Assembly (NCBI GenBank): GCA_947451385.1
Contig: CANFYZ010000003.1
Location: 1 to 64,000 of the forward strand
Length of the DNA stretch: 64,000 bases
Direction of reading: 5' to 3'
Source of the DNA: Comamonadaceae bacterium
Lineage (GTDB): Bacteria; Pseudomonadota; Gammaproteobacteria; Burkholderiales; Burkholderiaceae_C
Shown here piece by piece: positions 17,102 to 25,018 of the stretch. Under the pieces are notes generated by a model. That model was not told where the DNA came from. It did no database searches and worked only from the letters and a program-made list of their open reading frames with translations. Position 1 is the first letter of the stretch. Every line of letters begins with the position of its first letter. The translations under genes and the position numbers were made by a program.

Positions 17102-18791
17102 ACATGCCCGAGTAATTCGGGCCGCCGCCGCCTTCCGGCGTGACCCAGACGATGTTTTGTGTCGGGTCCTTGATGTCGCAGGTTTTGCAGTGCACGCAGT
17201 TTTGTGCGTTGATCTGCAGCCGGTCGGAGTTGTCTTCGTTTTTCACAAACTCGTACACCCCAGCCGGGCAGTAGCGCGACTCGGGGCCGGCGTACTTGGC
17301 CAGGTTGATGCTGACCGGCACCGAGGCGTCTTTCAGCGTCAGGTGCGCGGGCTGGTTTTCTTCGTGGTTGGTGTTGCTGATGAAGACGCTGGAGAGGCGG
17401 TCAAACGTCAGCTTGCCATCGGGTTTGGGGTACTCGATTTGCGCGCACTCGGCGGCGGGCTTGAGGTAGGTGTGGTCGGCCTTGTCGCGGCGCAGCGTCC
17501 ATGGAATGTGGCCGCGCAGCACAAACTGCTCAAAGCCGTTCATCAGCGTGGCCACGGTCAGGCCCTTCTTGAACCAGCTCTTGAAGTTGCGAGATTTGTT
17601 CAGCTCGGTGTAGAGCCAGCTCTTTTCAAAGGCCTCGGGGTAGGCGCTCAGCTCGTCATGTTGGCGGCCTGCGACCACCGCGTCGTAAGCGGCTTCGGCC
17701 GCCAGCATGCCGGTCTTGATGGCCGCGTGGCTGCCTTTGATGCGGCTGACGTTCAAGTAACCGGCGTCACAGCCGACCAGCGCGCCGCCAGGGAACACGG
17801 TTTTGGGCAGGCTCATCAAGCCGCCGGCGGTGATGGCGCGCGCGCCATAGCCCAGGCGTTTGGCGTTGACTTCGCCCTGCTCGTTCTTGAAATACCAGCT
17901 GATGTTGGGGTGCGTCTTCCAGCGCTGGAACTCTTCAAACGGGCTGAGCCAGGGGTTGCTGTAGTCGAGGCCGACCACGTAACCGATGGCGATCTTGTTG
18001 TCTTCCATGTGGTACATGAAAGCGCCGCCATAGGTGTGGTTGTCCATGGGCCAGCCCGCGCTGTGCATGACAAAGCCGGGGGTGTGGCGCGAGGGGTCGA
18101 TTTCCCAAACCTCTTTGATACCGATGCCATAGGTTTGCGGGTCGCGGCCTTCGTCCAAGTGGAATTTGGCGATCAACTGTTTGCCCAAATGCCCGCGCGC
18201 GCCTTCAGCGAACACGGTGTATTTCGCATGCAACGCCATGCCCAGCTGGAAGTTCTCGGTCGGCTCGCCGTCTTTGCCCACGCCCAGGTTGCCGGTGGCC
18301 ACGCCTTTGACGCTGCCGTCTTCGTTGTAAAGCACCTCAGCGGCGGTGAAGCCTGGGAAAATTTCAACGCCCAAGTTCTCCGCCTGTTGCGCCAGCCAGC
18401 GCGTGAAGTTGGACAGGCTGATGATGTAGTTGCCGTGGTTCTGTGCACACTCAGGCAGCAGCACGTTCGGGGTGCGCAGGGCCGATGTTTCGCTCAAAAA
18501 GCTCCAGGCATCGTCGGTCACGGCTTGGTTCAGCGGCGCGCCCAGCTCTTTCCAGTTGGGCAGCAATTCGGTCAGCGCTTTCGGGTCCATGATTGCGCCG
18601 GACAAAATGTGCGCGCCGGGCTCGCCGCCTTTTTCCAAGACCACCACCGACACGTCTGTGCCTTTGGCTGCGGCCAGTTGCTTCAGCCGAATGGCCGTGG
18701 ACAGCCCGCCAGGGCCACCACCCACCACGACCACGTCGTATTCCATGGATTCACGGGGGCCATAAGTGCTCAAAATTTCTGCAGGTGTCAT
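17100..18791 (-). CDS. etfQO: Electron transfer flavoprotein-ubiquinone oxidoreductase
   Basis: This is a membrane-bound iron-sulfur flavoprotein that passes electrons from ETF (fed by acyl-CoA and other dehydrogenases) to ubiquinone. It has 563 residues. The FAD site VVVGGGPGGLSTA starts near residue 21, the GEPGAHILSGA segment follows, and four cysteines near the end (508, 532, 535, 538, in CPAGVYEF and NCVHCKTCDIKDP) hold the [4Fe-4S] cluster. It is functionally relevant to the acyl-CoA dehydrogenases and flavoproteins elsewhere in this window. It appears monocistronic, with its own terminator, and is divergent from the thioesterase gene. Confidence 0.97.
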   Translation of the reverse strand: MTPAEILSTYGPRESMEYDVVVVGGGPGGLSTAIRLKQLAAAKGTDVSVVVLEKGGEPGAHILSGAIMDPKALTELLPNWKELGAPLNQAVTDDAWSFLSETSALRTPNVLLPECAQNHGNYIISLSNFTRWLAQQAENLGVEIFPGFTAAEVLYNEDGSVKGVATGNLGVGKDGEPTENFQLGMALHAKYTVFAEGARGHLGKQLIAKFHLDEGRDPQTYGIGIKEVWEIDPSRHTPGFVMHSAGWPMDNHTYGGAFMYHMEDNKIAIGYVVGLDYSNPWLSPFEEFQRWKTHPNISWYFKNEQGEVNAKRLGYGARAITAGGLMSLPKTVFPGGALVGCDAGYLNVSRIKGSHAAIKTGMLAAEAAYDAVVAGRQHDELSAYPEAFEKSWLYTELNKSRNFKSWFKKGLTVATLMNGFEQFVLRGHIPWTLRRDKADHTYLKPAAECAQIEYPKPDGKLTFDRLSSVFISNTNHEENQPAHLTLKDASVPVSINLAKYAGPESRYCPAGVYEFVKNEDNSDRLQINAQNCVHCKTCDIKDPTQNIVWVTPEGGGGPNYSGM

Positions 18792-18950
18792 GCGGTTCTC
18801 ATCGTGCTGAAAAAAAGGGACCCAGGCAGTCCCAAGTGGGGGTGTCTGACCGGTGACTCATTTTATGCGGTGAAAACGGACAATCTCAGCCACAGCCTGT
18901 CACGGGGCCGTGCGCGCCGTGCCCCTTGTTTGACCGACCCCACGCTGCTT

Positions 18951-19376
18951 ATGAAAATCGAGATCCCTGAACGCAAAAAATTGGTCCATGAAATGGTGAT
19001 CCCGGTCCGTTGGGGCGACATGGACATCATGGGCCATGTCAACAACACGGTGTACTTCCGGTTCATGGAGTCGATCCGGATCGACTGGTTCGTCAAGCTG
19101 GGCTATGACCCAACGCCGAAGGGGCAGGGCCCGATCATCGTGAATGCGTTTTGCAATTTCTATAAGCAGATCGAGTACCCGTCGGATGTGCTGGCCAAGT
19201 TGTACGTCAGCGACCCGGGGCGCACCACCTTTGAAAGCTGGATCACGCTGGAGCGCACGGACGAGCCCGGCGTGATTTACTCGGCCGGCGGGGCCACCGC
19301 CATTTGGGTGGACTTTCCGTTGCAAAAAGCTGTGCCTTTGCCCGACGAGGTCCGCGCCATCGTCACCGTCGACTGA
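18951..19376 (+). CDS. Acyl-CoA thioesterase, 4HBT hotdog family
   Basis: This is a 141-residue hotdog-fold thioesterase of the 4-hydroxybenzoyl-CoA thioesterase/YbgC type. The signature WGDMDIMGHVNNTVYFRFME carries the active-site aspartate (Asp25 of GDMDIMGHVN). The frame is open far upstream because it runs antisense through the ETF-QO gene; the ATG at 18951 gives the normal family N-terminus. The 159 bp before it is the divergent control region with the ETF-QO gene. The substrate chain length is unknown. Confidence 0.9.
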   Translation: MKIEIPERKKLVHEMVIPVRWGDMDIMGHVNNTVYFRFMESIRIDWFVKLGYDPTPKGQGPIIVNAFCNFYKQIEYPSDVLAKLYVSDPGRTTFESWITLERTDEPGVIYSAGGATAIWVDFPLQKAVPLPDEVRAIVTVD

Positions 19377-19388
19377 CGTTGGTCTGGC

Positions 19389-19985
19389 TCAAGCAGCTTT
19401 GTTTTTCGGCACCCGACCCATCAGATAAAACTCGGGGTTGGGCATCATGCCGCTGAAACTGGCCATGCGGTTGGACAGGCCAAAGAAGGCAGTGATGGCG
19501 GCGATGTCCCAGGCATCTTCGTCGCTGAACCCCTGTGCCTGCAGCGCGGCAAAGTCAGCGTCTTCAATTTCATCGGACTGCAGGCAGACCTTCATGGCAA
19601 AGTCCAGCATGGCGCGCTGGCGCGGCGAAATGTCGGCTTTGCGGTAGTTGATGGCGACTTGGTCGGCCACCAAAGGCTTTTTCTCGTAAATACGCAAAAT
19701 CGCACCGTGCGCCACCACGCAATACAGGCAGTTGTTGGCCGCGCTGGTGGCGGTGACGATCATTTCGCGATCGCCCTTGGTCAAGCCGCTGGTCCGACCC
19801 ACCGACTCGGGCACCATCAAGGCATCGTGGTAGGCAAAAAAAGCGCGCCACTCGGCAGGCCGCCGCGCGAATGCCAAAAACACATTCGGCACAAACCCGG
19901 CTTTTTCCTGAACCTCCAAAATTTTGGTGCGAATGTCCTCGGGGACATCCTTCAGTTCAGGGACGGGGTAGCGCGGAGCGGTCAT
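19389..19985 (-). CDS. Peroxidase-related enzyme, AhpD-like/CMD family
   Basis: This is a 198-residue alkylhydroperoxidase D-like protein. The redox motif CLYCVVAH (Cys86, Cys89, His93) with an upstream glutamate in KGDREMI matches the AhpD-type relay. The family-typical start PVPELKDVPEDIRTKILEVQEK and the C-terminal NPEFYLMGR agree. The ATG at 19985 is the natural start; the frame extends upstream only because it is antisense to the neighbouring gene. It is divergent, 55 bp away, from another CMD-family gene. Confidence 0.88.
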   Translation of the reverse strand: MTAPRYPVPELKDVPEDIRTKILEVQEKAGFVPNVFLAFARRPAEWRAFFAYHDALMVPESVGRTSGLTKGDREMIVTATSAANNCLYCVVAHGAILRIYEKKPLVADQVAINYRKADISPRQRAMLDFAMKVCLQSDEIEDADFAALQAQGFSDEDAWDIAAITAFFGLSNRMASFSGMMPNPEFYLMGRVPKNKAA

Positions 19986-20040
19986 GGTCGGCCTCTTTGT
20001 GTTTATGCTGTGGGCATTTTCCACCAAAAGAAAGCTGACC

Positions 20041-20445
20041 ATGAAACCCCAAGACTCTGCCTTGTTCAACGACCCCGCCTTCCAAAACGGCTTGGCCACC
20101 CGCACCCAGGTGTTGGGCGAGCCCTTTGTGGAGCGCGCGTTCAACAACGCCACCGAGTACAGCATGCCCATGCAAGAGTTCATCACCCGCAACGCCTGGG
20201 GCAATGTGTGGCAGCGTCCCGGCCTGGACCTGAAGACCCGCAGCCTGATCACCGTGGCCATGCTGACCGCCCAGGGCAAACAAACTGAATTGAAAGCCCA
20301 CGCGCGCGGCGCCCTGAACAACGGTGCCACCCCCGAAGAGTTGCGTGAAGTCATGCTGCACGCCACGGTGTATTGCGGTTTCCCCACCGCCATCGACGCC
20401 TTCCGCTCGGTGTTGGAGGTGGTGGAAGCAGCCTCGGCGAAGTGA
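20041..20445 (+). CDS. Carboxymuconolactone decarboxylase family protein
   Basis: This is a 134-residue protein of the 4-carboxymuconolactone decarboxylase (PcaC) family. The core is LKTRSLITVAMLTAQGK, then KAHARGALNNGATPEELREVMLHA and YCGFPTAIDAFR. It has a single Cys in YCGFP rather than the AhpD CxxC, so it is closer to true CMD or a related gamma-lactone enzyme. No other pca genes are adjacent, so a protocatechuate role is unproven. The ATG at 20041 lies behind AAAGCTGACC. Confidence 0.85.
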   Translation: MKPQDSALFNDPAFQNGLATRTQVLGEPFVERAFNNATEYSMPMQEFITRNAWGNVWQRPGLDLKTRSLITVAMLTAQGKQTELKAHARGALNNGATPEELREVMLHATVYCGFPTAIDAFRSVLEVVEAASAK

Positions 20446-20487
20446 TTTTTTAGAGGCGCCTCTGACTTGGGATGAAAAATGTCGTTA

Positions 20488-20515
20488 TTTACATATTTAT
20501 AGTTTTAATGATAAT
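20488..20515 (+). promoter_or_regulatory. Candidate sigma70 promoter of the Sel1-repeat gene
   Basis: TTTACA (20488-20493), a 16-bp spacer and GATAAT (20510-20515) lie in an AT-rich stretch about 70 bp ahead of the start at 20587. A 12-bp palindrome AGAGGCGCCTCT (20452-20463) lies just upstream and could be an operator. Based on sequence match only. Confidence 0.5.
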
Positions 20516-20586
20516 TTGAGCTAAACCCCCTCAGGCTGGCCCCGCGGTGTGGGGGTGTTATTTGTCCAGAATCCAAGGGTTTAGCC

Positions 20587-21618
20587 ATGAGCAAAATTGA
20601 AGAGCTTCTCAAGCAGCAGCAAGAGATTGCGGCGGCGATTCAAGCCGAATATGCCAAGAGCCGTGAAGCCGCCGAGAAAGGCGAGGCCCTGGCGCAATAC
20701 GCGTTGGGCATCATCTATTACAAAGGCCAAGGGGTGCCGCAAAACTTTGCCGAGGCGGGCCGTTGCTTTAAATTGGCCGCTGCCCAGGGCAACCTCGACG
20801 CACAAATTGACTTGGCTGGCATGTACGAGCAGGCCCAGGGGGTGGCCAAAGACGCCGCTGAGGCGGTGCGGCTGTACCAACTGGCGGTGGCCCAAGGCAG
20901 CGCGGTGGCACATGGCCGACTCGGGAGATTGTTTGAGTCGGGACAAGGGGTCAAACAAGATTATCAAGAGGCGATTCGTCTCTACAAATGGGCCGCCCAG
21001 CATGGCGACGCGGAGGCCCATTTCGCCATGGGCTGCGTGTATGAAAACCACCATGGAGTGGAGCAAGACAATGCCGAGGCCGTGCGCTGGTACAAATTGG
21101 CTGCCAACTTGGGCCATTCGGAAGCCTTGATCCGCATGGGGCGCCTGTTGGAGCAGGGCAAGGGTGTCAAACAAGACTATGCTGAAGCGATGCGCTGCTT
21201 CATGGTGCTGGCGTCCAAAGGTCATGCACCCGCACAAATTCAGGTGGGCACCTTGTACGACCAGGGCATGGGGGTGAAGCAAGATTACATCGAAGCCAAG
21301 AAATGGTTTTCCTTGGCGGCCGCACAAAACGAAGCCGCAGCGCAGACCAAGATGGGTTTGATCTATGCCAATGGCAAAGGCGTGCCGCAGAACTATGCCG
21401 AGGCCATCCGTTGGTACAAATTGGCTGCGGCGCAAGACAATGCGTCGGCCATGTCCAACTTGGGCTTTATGTTTGAGCACGGTTTAGGGGTTGAAATTGA
21501 CGAGGCCCAGGCGCTGCAGTTTTTCAACAAGGCTGCCCGCAAAGGGGACCCGTACGCGATCAAAAATTGCGAAATCATCGAGGCCCGAATCGCCGCGCGG
21601 CAGCCGCCAAGCCCTTGA
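20587..21618 (+). CDS. Sel1-like repeat (SLR/TPR) protein
   Basis: This is a 343-residue protein made of about eight and a half tandem 36-residue Sel1 repeats from residue 28 to 325, each with the G(x)GVxQDYxEAxRWYKLAA pattern. No signal peptide or membrane segment is seen. The N-terminal MSKIEELLKQQQEIAAAI is a short amphipathic, probably coiled-coil helix that resembles the oligomerisation helix of H-NS-type proteins; this likeness is only impressionistic. Sel1 proteins act as protein-interaction scaffolds in signalling or envelope processes. It appears to be a single gene with its own promoter. Confidence 0.9.
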   Translation: MSKIEELLKQQQEIAAAIQAEYAKSREAAEKGEALAQYALGIIYYKGQGVPQNFAEAGRCFKLAAAQGNLDAQIDLAGMYEQAQGVAKDAAEAVRLYQLAVAQGSAVAHGRLGRLFESGQGVKQDYQEAIRLYKWAAQHGDAEAHFAMGCVYENHHGVEQDNAEAVRWYKLAANLGHSEALIRMGRLLEQGKGVKQDYAEAMRCFMVLASKGHAPAQIQVGTLYDQGMGVKQDYIEAKKWFSLAAAQNEAAAQTKMGLIYANGKGVPQNYAEAIRWYKLAAAQDNASAMSNLGFMFEHGLGVEIDEAQALQFFNKAARKGDPYAIKNCEIIEARIAARQPPSP

Positions 21619-21635
21619 GCTTTGAGCGCTGCAAC

Positions 21636-22193
21636 TTATCCCGCCATCAGTTTGTGCACCAAGTCCGCCGTGGTCGAGGCTTTGTATTTGCGCATCAGTT
21701 TGGCGCGGTAAATCTCCACCGTGCGGTGGCTGATGTCCAGGGTTTTGCCAATTTCTTTGCTGGTCAAACCGCCCATCAGGTGAGCAGCGACTTCGCGTTC
21801 ACGGGCGGTGAGCTCGGCCTTGACGGGGCGCCTGGCGCTCAGGTCTTCAAAGGTCCAGATGCCCGCCTCGTGCGGCGCTTCGCGGTTCATGGCGCGGCCG
21901 GTCACATGGCACCAAAAGGTTTCGCCCTTAAAGCGGCCATCCACCCGCTTCATCACCCGGTCGTCGGCGTACACCCCTTTGGCGTTCAAAATGGGGGTGA
22001 TGCGCTGGCCGGTGCGCTCGTATTCGTCAGCGCTGGGGTAGAGCATCTGAAAGGTCTGGCCGATCAGTTGCTGGCGCGTGGTGCCAAACATGTCGCAGAC
22101 CCGCTCGTTGCAGTCCACCATGGTGCGGTTGCGTGACAACACCATGCCAATCGGAGCCAGTTCAAAAGCGAGTCGGTAGTCGATGGAACTCAT
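21636..22193 (-). CDS. PAS-LuxR transcriptional regulator
   Basis: This is a 185-residue one-component regulator. A PAS domain ([20 protein letters not shown] through [11 protein letters not shown], roughly residues 8-118) is joined to a LuxR/FixJ-type DNA-binding domain ([23 protein letters not shown]...[14 protein letters not shown]). There is no receiver domain, so it probably senses a ligand or redox state through PAS. It is divergent from scoAB, and a 26-bp inverted repeat lies between them, making it the obvious candidate regulator of the CoA-transferase operon. Confidence 0.9.
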   Translation of the reverse strand: MSSIDYRLAFELAPIGMVLSRNRTMVDCNERVCDMFGTTRQQLIGQTFQMLYPSADEYERTGQRITPILNAKGVYADDRVMKRVDGRFKGETFWCHVTGRAMNREAPHEAGIWTFEDLSARRPVKAELTAREREVAAHLMGGLTSKEIGKTLDISHRTVEIYRAKLMRKYKASTTADLVHKLMAG

Positions 22194-22241
22194 AATTTGG
22201 GGGCGTCGGGTGGGGCCCAGTGCGGGTTTGCCCGTTACGAA

Positions 22242-22267
22242 ATACTACGTAGCTGGTTACGTAGTAT
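22242..22267. promoter_or_regulatory. Perfect 10-bp inverted repeat, likely operator for the PAS-LuxR regulator
   Basis: ATACTACGTA, 6 bp, then TACGTAGTAT is an exact inverted repeat, in the 111-bp gap between the regulator and scoA. The half site TACGTAG resembles FixJ-type (LuxR-family) binding sequences as I remember them. It is 38 bp upstream of the scoA start, where a sigma70 -35/-10 region would be expected. Confidence 0.7.
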
Positions 22268-22304
22268 CGTTCAAGCTACGGATTCAATTTTTCAGGAGCA
22301 ACCT

Positions 22305-23012
22305 GTGAACAAAATTTACCCTTCTGCGGCAGCGGCCTTGCAGGGCATTGTGGCCGACGGCCAACTGTTTGGCGTGGGCGGCTTTGGCCTGTGCGGCATC
22401 CCCGAGGCTTTGATCGCCGCTTTGCGCGATTCGGGCGTGAAAAACCTGACGGCGATTTCCAATAACGCCGGTGTCGACGGCTTTGGCTTGGGCCAGTTGC
22501 TGGAGACGCGGCAGATCAAAAAAATGATTTCGTCTTATGTGGGCGAGAACAAAGAGTTTGAGCGCCAATACCTCGCCGGTGAGCTGGAGTTGGAGTTCAC
22601 GCCGCAGGGCACTTTGGCCGAGAAGCTGCGCGCAGGCGGCGCGGGCATTCCGGCTTTCTTCACCAAAACCGGTGTGGGCACCTTGGTGGCTGAGGGCAAA
22701 GAGTCGCGCGAATTTGACGGCGAGACCTACATCATGGAGCGCGCTTTGGTGCCGGATGTGTCCCTGGTCAAAGCTTGGCGGGCAGACACCTCGGGCAATT
22801 TGCAGTTTCGTTACACCGCGCGCAATTTCAACCCCGCGGTGGCCATGGCCGGCAAGATTTGCGTGGTCGAGGTGGAAGAGATTGTGGAAAAAGGCGAGAT
22901 GCATCCCGACAGCGTGCACCTGCCCGGCATTTATGTGCACCGCATCGTGTTGAACGCGAGCCCCGAAAAACGCATTGAAAAACGCACGATCACTGAAAAG
23001 GCAGGAGTCTGA
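22305..23012 (+). CDS. scoA: 3-oxoacid CoA-transferase subunit A
   Basis: This is the alpha subunit of succinyl-CoA:3-ketoacid (acetoacetate) CoA-transferase, which activates acetoacetate with CoA from succinyl-CoA. It has 235 residues; the CoA-transferase family I signature [15 protein letters not shown] is near the N-terminus, followed by the [11 protein letters not shown] and [11 protein letters not shown] segments. The start is the GTG at 22305 behind CAGGAGCAACCT; an ATG-like frame further upstream lies in the operator region. scoB follows after 1 nt. Confidence 0.96.
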   Translation: MNKIYPSAAAALQGIVADGQLFGVGGFGLCGIPEALIAALRDSGVKNLTAISNNAGVDGFGLGQLLETRQIKKMISSYVGENKEFERQYLAGELELEFTPQGTLAEKLRAGGAGIPAFFTKTGVGTLVAEGKESREFDGETYIMERALVPDVSLVKAWRADTSGNLQFRYTARNFNPAVAMAGKICVVEVEEIVEKGEMHPDSVHLPGIYVHRIVLNASPEKRIEKRTITEKAGV

Positions 23013-23013
23013 T

Positions 23014-23655
23014 ATGAGCTGGAGTCAAGACCAAATGGCCGCACGTGCGGCGCACGAACTGGAAGACGGTTTCTATGTGAATCTGGGCATCGGCATCCCG
23101 ACCTTGGTGGCCAACTTTGTGCCCGCCGACAAAGAGGTGTGGTTGCAGTCTGAAAACGGCATGCTGGGCATTGGCCCGTTCCCGACCGAAGACGAGGTCG
23201 ATGCCGACCTGATCAACGCCGGTAAGCAAACCGTGACCACCATCCAGGGCTCGTCCATTTTTGGCAGCGAGCAGTCGTTCGCCATGATCCGAGGCGGCAA
23301 GATCAATTTGTCGATTCTGGGTGCGATGCAGGTGAGCGAAAAGGGCGATCTGGCCAACTGGATGATCCCCGGCAAGATGGTCAAGGGCATGGGCGGCGCG
23401 ATGGATTTGGTGGCCGGCGTGAAGCGCGTGATTGTGCTGATGGAACACGTGGCCAAGAAAAAAGACGGCACCGAAGACCTGAAGATTCTGCCCAGCTGCA
23501 CCCTGCCTTTGACGGGTGTGGCCGTGGTGGACCGCATCATCACCGATTTGGCGGTGATGGACGTGACGCCTGAAGGCTTGAAAGTGGTGGAGCTGGCGCC
23601 CGGTGTGACGCCCGAGGCGATCCAAGCCAAAACCGGGGTGAAGCTGATTTTTTAA
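23014..23655 (+). CDS. scoB: 3-oxoacid CoA-transferase subunit B
   Basis: This is the beta subunit, 213 residues, carrying the catalytic glutamate of family I CoA-transferases in [12 protein letters not shown] (Glu47), preceded by [13 protein letters not shown]. The ATG at 23014 has AGGAGT upstream. It is followed by a strong terminator, so scoAB is a two-gene operon. Together with the regulator it forms a ketone-body or acetoacetate use unit. Confidence 0.97.
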   Translation: MSWSQDQMAARAAHELEDGFYVNLGIGIPTLVANFVPADKEVWLQSENGMLGIGPFPTEDEVDADLINAGKQTVTTIQGSSIFGSEQSFAMIRGGKINLSILGAMQVSEKGDLANWMIPGKMVKGMGGAMDLVAGVKRVIVLMEHVAKKKDGTEDLKILPSCTLPLTGVAVVDRIITDLAVMDVTPEGLKVVELAPGVTPEAIQAKTGVKLIF

Positions 23656-23679
23656 ACCAGCTTGCCCTGGAACACCCCA

Positions 23680-23703
23680 ACCGCTCGCTGAGCGGTTTTT
23701 TTT
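23680..23703 (+). terminator. Rho-independent terminator of scoAB
   Basis: The stem CCGCTC-GCT-GAGCGG is followed by eight T residues, 25 nt after the scoB stop. Confidence 0.92.
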
Positions 23704-23939
23704 CGCCTTGAACCCGTTGAAGTGGGGCCGGGTTCATCCAAGACATTCGCTGGAACAGAAATCGATGTCTTAAAAATTTAACTGTTGAACCCTAAGCTGA
23801 GTTTCCTTCATCAAAATAATTCCTCGACAAAATGATGAATGGACCGCAAATTTATACATTTCTTAATAATTATTACAGTTGATAAATTAATAATAAATAT
23901 ATAATAAAAAATCAAAACTACTTCAACAACAGAGGCAAA
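23704..23939. other. AT-rich intergenic stretch, no gene seen
   Basis: From about 23760 the sequence is strongly AT-rich, unlike the GC-rich surroundings, with runs such as ATAATAAATATATAATAAAA. No credible reading frame is present on either strand. It probably contains the promoter of the following membrane protein, and might bind a nucleoid protein such as H-NS/MvaT; this is inference. Confidence 0.6.
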
Positions 23940-24791
23940 GTGGTGAAGTTCAAAGAAAAAGACCAAGTGAATGGGGACAAACTGCGGCAACTGCGAGAAG
24001 AGCGTGGTTGGGATGTGGGGCAACTGTCCCGGCTCAGCAGCCTGTCAGTGGCCCAAGTGCAGGCCCTGGAGTCTGGTGAAACGCATTGTTTCTATTCAGC
24101 GCAAATCAAAAACAATGCGGCACGTAAAGTGGCCCGGATGTTGGGGGTCGCTGAGGAAGCGGTCCTCACGATGGAGGCACCTGAATCGGAACGGCCAGAA
24201 CCGGCTGAAACGTTAAAGGCACCAGAAGCGATAAAAACGCCGCTGGCCGCGGAGCCTGCCCGACCTGCAGCGGCGGCTCGTCCAGGCGGACTGCATGCCA
24301 AAACCTATTTCGCTAACTGGGTGGGCTACATGGCCATGGCCCTGTCGCTGCTCGCAGCCGTGGTTTGGTGGGGTTTTCGGCCCTCACCGACCGCCACCCG
24401 ACCTCCTGAAATCGCTGCGCCGGTCGTGACACATCCCATTGTTGTCGAGACTGAAATCCGGCCCGCGAACCTGTCACCAGCGGCCGACCCGATCTGTCCC
24501 TTTGACGCGGACATGGCTGTGTTCGAGGCCCGCCCCTCAACCCCTTCGGCCAGAACAGTGAGTTTGATGCTTTACAAGGCGGGCTGGGTGTGTGTGCAAG
24601 ACAGCACGGGCAAAGTCTGGCAAGAAGAAATCAAACCTTGGGTGGGCCGAAACTTTTTGGGCGAAGCGCCGTGGAAACTATACAGCCCCGTATTTCCGCA
24701 TGCCGATGTGTATTTTCAAGGCGAAAAAATAAAACTGTCCACCGCCACTTCACAGACCGTTGGGCTGCAAATTAAAGAGGCCAGTCGCTGA
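23940..24791 (+). CDS. RodZ-like membrane protein with N-terminal HTH
   Basis: This is a 283-residue protein. Residues 10-50 form a Cro/XRE-type helix-turn-helix (KLRQLREERGWDVGQLSRLS). A proline/alanine-rich linker follows, then one transmembrane helix at about 126-146 (WVGYMAMALSLLAAVVWW), a second linker and a C-terminal beta-rich domain (residues 203-283) with a VQDSTGKVWQEE / PWKLYSP / VYFQGEKIKLST pattern like the DUF4115 domain of RodZ. RodZ links MreB to the elongasome. The usual RodZ neighbour ispG is absent here, so this may be a paralogue. The start is GTG at 23940 or 23943, after AGAGGCAAA. Confidence 0.68.
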   Translation: MVKFKEKDQVNGDKLRQLREERGWDVGQLSRLSSLSVAQVQALESGETHCFYSAQIKNNAARKVARMLGVAEEAVLTMEAPESERPEPAETLKAPEAIKTPLAAEPARPAAAARPGGLHAKTYFANWVGYMAMALSLLAAVVWWGFRPSPTATRPPEIAAPVVTHPIVVETEIRPANLSPAADPICPFDADMAVFEARPSTPSARTVSLMLYKAGWVCVQDSTGKVWQEEIKPWVGRNFLGEAPWKLYSPVFPHADVYFQGEKIKLSTATSQTVGLQIKEASR

Positions 24792-24831
24792 GGGAGGGAG
24801 TTTGAGCGGGCAGTTCAGAAGAGCGATCTTC

Positions 24832-24905
24832 TGGAGCGGGTGATGGGAATCGAACCCACGTTATTTGCTTGGGAAGCAAGAGTCCTACCATTGAACGACA
24901 CCCGC
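24832..24905 (-). tRNA. tRNA-Gly (anticodon CCC)
   Basis: This is a 74-nt cloverleaf on the minus strand with CCA encoded. Acceptor GCGGGTG/CACCCGC, D arm GTTC/GGAC, anticodon loop TTCCCAA (anticodon CCC) and T loop TTCGATT are all present, closely like E. coli glyU. The anticodon stem has a C-A mismatch at its outer pair. It decodes GGG glycine codons. A TATAAT box lies just upstream at 24916-24921. Confidence 0.95.
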
Positions 24906-24915
24906 TTGCCTGGCA

Positions 24916-24921
24916 ATTATA
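24916..24921 (-). promoter_or_regulatory. Candidate -10 box of tRNA-Gly
   Basis: A perfect TATAAT on the minus strand lies 10 bp before the tRNA 5' end. No good -35 hexamer is obvious at the expected spacing. Confidence 0.5.
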
Positions 24922-24940
24922 AAGGTGATCAAGTGCGGTA

Positions 24941-24970
24941 CAGATGCCTTCAGATGCCATCAGATGCCTT
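24941..24970. repeat. Three tandem 10-bp repeats CAGATGCCWT
   Basis: CAGATGCCTT, CAGATGCCAT and CAGATGCCTT follow each other exactly, one per helical turn. They lie between the tRNA-Gly promoter (reading left) and the putative outer-membrane gene (reading right), about 20 bp beyond the tRNA -10 box and 49 bp before the gene start. They could be stacked regulator sites or simple slippage. Confidence 0.85.
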
Positions 24971-25018
24971 TAGGGGGCCTCATCGGTTCGTCACAATCAC
25001 TGTGTATAGTCTCAGGCC

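Noticed and set aside
17157-18950. Apparent 600-codon N-terminal extension of the thioesterase
   Set aside because: It is the antisense of the ETF-QO gene; the hotdog domain begins at the ATG at 18951.
20521-20560. Terminator hairpin ahead of the Sel1-repeat gene
   Set aside because: ACCCCC/GGGGGT can pair over a long loop, but no T-tract follows and it lies in the probable leader of that gene.
24832-24970. tRNA-linked integration site with direct repeats as an att footprint
   Set aside because: The repeats do not copy the tRNA 3' end, and no integrase or mobile gene follows within the window.
24941-24970. CRISPR-like array
   Set aside because: The units are contiguous 10-mers with no spacers, and no cas genes are present anywhere in the window.
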